Origin: Flavobacteriales bacterium
Lineage (GTDB): Bacteria; Bacteroidota; Bacteroidia; Flavobacteriales; BACL11
Direction of reading: 5' to 3'
NCBI GenBank assembly: GCA_012960805.1
Contig: DUAO01000026.1
Location: 1 to 33,046, forward strand
Length of the DNA stretch: 33,046 nt
The translations under genes and the position numbers were made by a program. Numbering within the stretch: the stretch's first letter is position 1; each line of letters opens with the position of its first letter. The notes under the pieces were generated by a model. That model did no database searches. It saw only the letters and a list, made by a program, of their open reading frames with translations, and had not been told where the DNA came from. This document shows positions 29,332-33,046 of this stretch, piece after piece.

Positions 29332-30591
29332 ATGAAACCAAAAGAAATCTTAACAATTGTGCTAATAGTAGCAGCAGGAATCTATTTTGCAATAAACATC
29401 TCAAACAGAAGCGATAAGAAATCTAAAACAGAACCAAGTCAAGTAACAATAACAGGTGAGATCACCAATCCAAGAGGAGAATCAGTAATTTTTAGCAATC
29501 AAGACACTTCTTATTCTACTACTACTGCAGATACAAACGGAACTTTTACTATTTCTTTCAATTTAGATTCTGCTACTTATTTAAATTTTGGACATGGAGT
29601 AGAAACCACTGCTATGTTCGTAAGGCCTGGCGATAAAATCAATTTAACCATTAACGCTGAACTTTTTGATGAAACCATTAAATATGACGGGAGTTCATCA
29701 TCTACTTTTTTAGCAAAGAAATACCTTATAACAGAAGAAAATGATTTTTTTGGAGAAGTTTTTTACATGAGTACTACTGAGCAGTACAGCAAAGTTTTGG
29801 AAGATTTTAAAACTACTGTAATTAATAAATTTGGAGACATAAGCGATAGTCTATTTTTCAAAAATGAAATTGCAGAAATTGATAAAAGTATTGCCTATTT
29901 TATTGAAAGACAAGAAAAGTTAGCTGACTACACAGAAGATGTAAGAACTTATATGTGGGAAACAAGAAACATAGCTAGAGGTTTTGATTTCTATACTGCT
30001 CTTGATTCGTTAAATAGTACAGACTTTAATAACATGGCAGAACAATATAGTGCATCCTTTGAATCATCATTAAATAATGTAACTGATGTAGAATTTATAG
30101 TAACGGCTAAAGAAAAAATCAAAAAAACAACCGATAGTTGGTTGGAGAGGAAAACTGCAGTTGACAATATGCCAAAAGAAGGTGAGCCAGCAATCGACTT
30201 CAACTACCCTGATACAGATGGAAATAAATTCTCTCTTGCTAATTTTAAAGGAACCCTAGTATATGTTGATGTTTGGGCTACTTGGTGCGGACCATGTAAG
30301 GCAGAAATCCCTTCTTTACAAAAATTAGAAGCAGATTATCATGGAAAAGATATTACTTTTATGAGTGTTTCGGTAGATACCGATAAAGAGGCATGGGAAA
30401 AGATGGTGGCAGAGAAAGAATTAGGAGGTGTACAATTATGGGCTGATGGCTGGAGTGAAATTACTAAAGATTATGCTATTTTTGGTATTCCAAGATTTAT
30501 GCTTTTTGATGCTGAGGGTAATATAATTTCAACTAATGCGCCAAGACCTTCTTCTGAGGATATTAGAGAATTGTTAGACGTTAATTTGTAA
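29332..30591 (+). CDS. TlpA/ResA-like thioredoxin-fold protein, membrane anchored
   Basis: N-terminal TM; DUF4369-like middle region; C-terminal VDVWATWCGPCKAEIPSLQKLE. Confidence 0.88.
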   Translation: MKPKEILTIVLIVAAGIYFAINISNRSDKKSKTEPSQVTITGEITNPRGESVIFSNQDTSYSTTTADTNGTFTISFNLDSATYLNFGHGVETTAMFVRPGDKINLTINAELFDETIKYDGSSSSTFLAKKYLITEENDFFGEVFYMSTTEQYSKVLEDFKTTVINKFGDISDSLFFKNEIAEIDKSIAYFIERQEKLADYTEDVRTYMWETRNIARGFDFYTALDSLNSTDFNNMAEQYSASFESSLNNVTDVEFIVTAKEKIKKTTDSWLERKTAVDNMPKEGEPAIDFNYPDTDGNKFSLANFKGTLVYVDVWATWCGPCKAEIPSLQKLEADYHGKDITFMSVSVDTDKEAWEKMVAEKELGGVQLWADGWSEITKDYAIFGIPRFMLFDAEGNIISTNAPRPSSEDIRELLDVNL

Positions 30592-30621
30592 TTAGTAACG
30601 CTTACTGTAATCATGTGAAAA

Positions 30622-30657
30622 GGGGCTGAGGACAATTCTCTCATCCCGACTTTTTTT
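30622..30657 (+). terminator. Terminator-like hairpin downstream of the tlpA-like gene; sequence resembles the 3' end of a tRNA
   Basis: GGGgcTGAG...CTCAtCCC hairpin followed by CGACTTTTTTT. Confidence 0.5.
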
Positions 30658-30670
30658 CTACTTTAGCATT

Positions 30671-31285
30671 GTGAAAAAACTATTAGTCATATTATTCTAC
30701 TTTCCAATAATCATTTTTGGACAAAATAGTACAATTCGACTTTTCCCAATTTATTCAATGTTTACACCAGTTCTTACGGATGAAGGTGTAGAGCTTTTCT
30801 CAGTTGCTGCTATTGGAACCACTTTGGGATATGATCATAAAATATCGGATTCTGAATCTATAGAGTTTAATTTTAAGCCAAGAATACATATTTTTGATGG
30901 CGATCAAGATGCATCTGAGTTTAGAAGTAATGTTAATTATAAGAAGTTTATAAAATATAATTTTTATACGTCTTCTGGATTAGGGTTTAATTATATAAAG
31001 AGTTTTTCTTCTTGGTCTCCATATGGTGGGGGTGATTATGCAACTATATTAACAATTGGTCCAAATTTATCTTTTGGCAGAAGAACAATGTTTACTAAAA
31101 GGTTCTTTTTAGATTTTGGTTTAGGTTTTGCATTTAATTATACGGTTTATAATCGAATTAAAAAAACAAGACCTATTGATTTAGAAGCTAATGATGTGCA
31201 ATTCACTACATCTACTGAGTCAGGCCCAAAGATTTATTATTTCAATCATGTTTTAACTTTTCAATTTGGCTATATTTTAAAGTAA
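30671..31285 (+). CDS. Putative outer-membrane beta-barrel protein (GTG start)
   Basis: Signal peptide; alternating aromatic/hydrophobic beta strands; C-terminal HVLTFQFGYILK. Confidence 0.6.
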   Translation: MKKLLVILFYFPIIIFGQNSTIRLFPIYSMFTPVLTDEGVELFSVAAIGTTLGYDHKISDSESIEFNFKPRIHIFDGDQDASEFRSNVNYKKFIKYNFYTSSGLGFNYIKSFSSWSPYGGGDYATILTIGPNLSFGRRTMFTKRFFLDFGLGFAFNYTVYNRIKKTRPIDLEANDVQFTTSTESGPKIYYFNHVLTFQFGYILK

Positions 31286-31316
31286 CTCATACTGTTTTTA
31301 TTTAGAATGTTTACTT

Positions 31317-31399
31317 TATAGTTCTGATGTAAAAATAGCGGGAACCGTTTCGGGTACCTTTTGGATTGCCATATCTAGTAGAATATAGTACTGCTACCC
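31317..31399 (+). repeat. Element X, copy 1: conserved structured non-coding repeat
   Basis: About 86% identical by eye to 32796-32880; shared hairpins GGnACC...GGGTACC and TAGTAG...CTGCTA. Orientation inferred from G-U pairs on +. Confidence 0.6.
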
Positions 31400-31410
31400 T
31401 TACATATTTA

Positions 31411-31472
31411 ATAAAAACCCACTCAAATGAGTGGGTTTATTTTTGGTGGACCTCTCGGTCCTTATTTCGAAC
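31411..31472. repeat. Repeat T, copy 1: terminator + GGACC-TCTC-GGTCC hairpin + TTCGAAC
   Basis: First 38 bp identical to 32703-32740; the remainder is diverged but keeps the hairpin. Confidence 0.8.
31415..31438. terminator. Bidirectional intrinsic terminator hairpin, copy 1 (in a 38-bp exact repeat at 31411-31448)
   Basis: AAACCCACTC-AAAT-GAGTGGGTTT, perfect 10-bp stem, T-rich on both strands. Confidence 0.75.
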
Positions 31473-31530
31473 TTTTTTAGAAAATTAATAAGTAAGTTTG
31501 TATTATGAAGAATTTTTTGCAAGAGAGTGA

Positions 31531-32691
31531 TTATTCTACTATTATTTTTTTCTCTATACTACCATCATCATACAAATAAAATAGAGGCATATTCTTTTTA
31601 TTAGTAGTTTCTCTACCCAAAACATCTACAATTTTTAGTAGTTTTCTGTTTTCATTAATTGATAATTCAGTAATAACGGTGGGCTGCATCAACCCAGTTG
31701 CAATTAGGTTGTTGTCCAAATACAATCCGTTAAGCGTATCCAATGTAGTGAGGAATCCTCTCATCCTGTCTTTTTGTCCTAGGGAAAACATATTCTGACA
31801 ACTGTTATAGCTCATGTAATTTTCCAATTGATCGGTCATGTCTTGTGTAAAGGGTGATGGCCCCATCATATCATTGGAACATTGATTTGCGGTATTACAT
31901 CCGTTAGTTGGCAGGGTTGGAGGAGTGTCGCATACCTGATCTCCAGTGGTGTCACACTCAGCGCCACAAGTTGCTGAATAACTAAGGAAAGTATGATAGA
32001 GTCCTAAACAGTGTCCTAATTCATGAGTGGCGACCCTCCCATCTGAAGAGGATGTGCCAATTGTTCCCCACTCATAACTTCTGATGACTACCCCATAAGT
32101 TTCCCAAGGGCCTCCATAGGTAAAAGCAGTTCCAGGATATTGTGAATATCCAGAAGTTCCTGCCAAAATATGGCGCACTACCCAAATGTTAAAATACATA
32201 TGTGGTGGCCAGTTGATTGCATATTTTACATTGTCAAAAGCAGGGTCTGTAGGTTCAGGATGTGGGTAAAGTGCTGTATCTGTTCGGGTTATTCCTGAAG
32301 TAGAATCTCCATTAGGATCCAGTTTTGCTAAGCGAAACTCTATCTTACAATCAGCTGCAAAAGGATAAAAAATAGGATTTCCATTTATGGTGTCGGCATT
32401 TGTTCTTCTGAAATCTTCATTGATTACTCTCATTCCATCATGTACTTGTAAATCTGATATATCGCCAATCCCATTGGTATGAATAATATGCACCACAGTA
32501 GGGATAATCAACAATGAATCTTGGTTTTTGTTGGAGCTATTATTTGTAATATTAGTTCTGATTTTTTGCATCAAATTTTGCTCTTTTTCAGTAGCAGGAT
32601 TTGCAAGCATTTTATTAACAGTTCCACACCAATTATTTTGAGCCAACAAAATTTGAGGAATTAAGAAAAGAAAAATAAGAATTTTTTTCAT
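31531..32691 (-). CDS. Secreted M43 (cytophagalysin-like) zinc metalloprotease with short T9SS-type C-terminal tail
   Basis: Signal peptide MKKILIFLFLIPQILLAQ; HELGHCLGLYHTF; MSYNSC Met-turn; C-terminus LKIVDVLGRETTNKKNMPLFYLYDDGSIEKKIIVE. Start re-assigned from 32718 to 32691. Confidence 0.88.
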   Translation of the reverse strand: MKKILIFLFLIPQILLAQNNWCGTVNKMLANPATEKEQNLMQKIRTNITNNSSNKNQDSLLIIPTVVHIIHTNGIGDISDLQVHDGMRVINEDFRRTNADTINGNPIFYPFAADCKIEFRLAKLDPNGDSTSGITRTDTALYPHPEPTDPAFDNVKYAINWPPHMYFNIWVVRHILAGTSGYSQYPGTAFTYGGPWETYGVVIRSYEWGTIGTSSSDGRVATHELGHCLGLYHTFLSYSATCGAECDTTGDQVCDTPPTLPTNGCNTANQCSNDMMGPSPFTQDMTDQLENYMSYNSCQNMFSLGQKDRMRGFLTTLDTLNGLYLDNNLIATGLMQPTVITELSINENRKLLKIVDVLGRETTNKKNMPLFYLYDDGSIEKKIIVE

Positions 32692-32702
32692 GTTGCTAAT
32701 AT

Positions 32703-32760
32703 ATAAAAACCCACTCAAATGAGTGGGTTTATTTTTGGTGAGCCTCTCGGTTCTCGAACT
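32703..32760. repeat. Repeat T, copy 2: terminator + GAGCC-TCTC-GGTTC hairpin + TCGAACT
   Basis: 38-bp exact match to copy 1, then a diverged hairpin with compensatory changes. Confidence 0.8.
32707..32730. terminator. Bidirectional terminator-like hairpin, copy 2
   Basis: Same 24-nt palindrome as 31415-31438. Confidence 0.7.
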
Positions 32761-32784
32761 TAAATTTATTAAATAATTATTTGA

Positions 32785-32792
32785 TATATTTG
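32785..32792 (+). promoter_or_regulatory. -7 box TATATTTG immediately upstream of element X copy 2
   Basis: Exact TAnnTTTG match 4 bp before the conserved repeat begins. Confidence 0.5.
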
Positions 32793-32795
32793 CTA

Positions 32796-32880
32796 TATAG
32801 TTTTGATGTATAAAATAGCGAGGGACCTATTCGGGTACCTTTTGAGTTGTCAAACCTAGTAGGATATAGTACTGCTACCC
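32796..32880 (+). repeat. Element X, copy 2
   Basis: See 31317-31399; followed by CGACTTTTT and the palindrome at 32896-32914. Confidence 0.6.
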
Positions 32881-32895
32881 CGACTTTTTCTTTTT

Positions 32896-32914
32896 TATTA
32901 TGCTTAGCATAATA
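32896..32914 (+). terminator. Terminator-like hairpin after element X copy 2
   Basis: TATTATGC-TTA-GCATAATA (8-bp stem) followed by CTTCTTTTTTTATT. Confidence 0.5.
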
Positions 32915-32943
32915 CTTCTTTTTTTATTGCTTTTATTTGCTTT

Positions 32944-33046
32944 ATGAAAAAAATAATCTTGTTTTTAATTACAACCACAACATTTACAAATGTGAGTTTT
33001 GCTTCCTTTCCAGTTGTTGAAAAAGTTAGTGATCAGACTAAAGGAT
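32944..33046 (+). CDS. N-terminal fragment of a secreted protein (MKKIILFLITTTTFTNVSFASFPVVEKVSDQTKG...), truncated by the window edge
   Basis: ATG with signal peptide, open to the window end; not in the ORF track because of length. Confidence 0.55.
   Translation, partial: MKKIILFLITTTTFTNVSFASFPVVEKVSDQTKG

Noticed and set aside
32703-32760. Functional tRNA gene on the minus strand
   Set aside because: Only the 3' end resembles a tRNA; the T-stem does not pair and no anticodon or D arm is present upstream.
31400-32800. Integron gene cassette (repeats as attC sites)
   Set aside because: No integrase in the window and the repeats lack recognisable paired R'/R'' boxes (RYYYAAC / GTTRRRY) at cassette boundaries.
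1-33046. CRISPR arrays, transposons, prophage genes, restriction or toxin-antitoxin systems
   Set aside because: No regularly spaced repeats, transposase/integrase, phage structural or defence-type domains were recognised in any supported ORF.

Overview
This is an AT-rich bacterial chromosomal window, clearly Bacteroidota. The evidence is T9SS type-A C-terminal domains, a SusC/CarboxypepD-type TonB receptor, TAnnTTTG -7 promoter boxes, and lipoproteins throughout. Most of it is housekeeping: fabG, priA, mqnE, rluD, ddl, rny, zapA, purL, rsmD, coaD, a TlpA-like thioredoxin and an M23 peptidase. No transposase, CRISPR array, phage module or complete tRNA/rRNA was seen. Three regions deserve a second look. 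(1) At 6494-9067 there is a compact operon of two tandem MbnP-like lipoproteins and one di-heme cytochrome c peroxidase/MbnH-like lipoprotein, with overlapping ORFs. The two MbnP copies share an invariant Trp and His motif, so this is a candidate copper/kynurenine maturation system. (2) At 18353-18528 there is a structured minus-strand RNA between zapA and rny, almost certainly 6S RNA. (3) At 30.6-32.9 kb there is a set of repeated non-coding elements around a secreted M43 protease gene. They include an 83-85 nt element (X) in two diverged copies with conserved hairpins, each followed by an unrelated terminator-like hairpin. A 38-bp identical repeat (a bidirectional terminator) is followed by a hairpin with compensatory changes, and several pieces look like tRNA 3' ends. 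Region 3 is the best candidate for something undescribed. No database search was run; all product names come from recognising sequence motifs.
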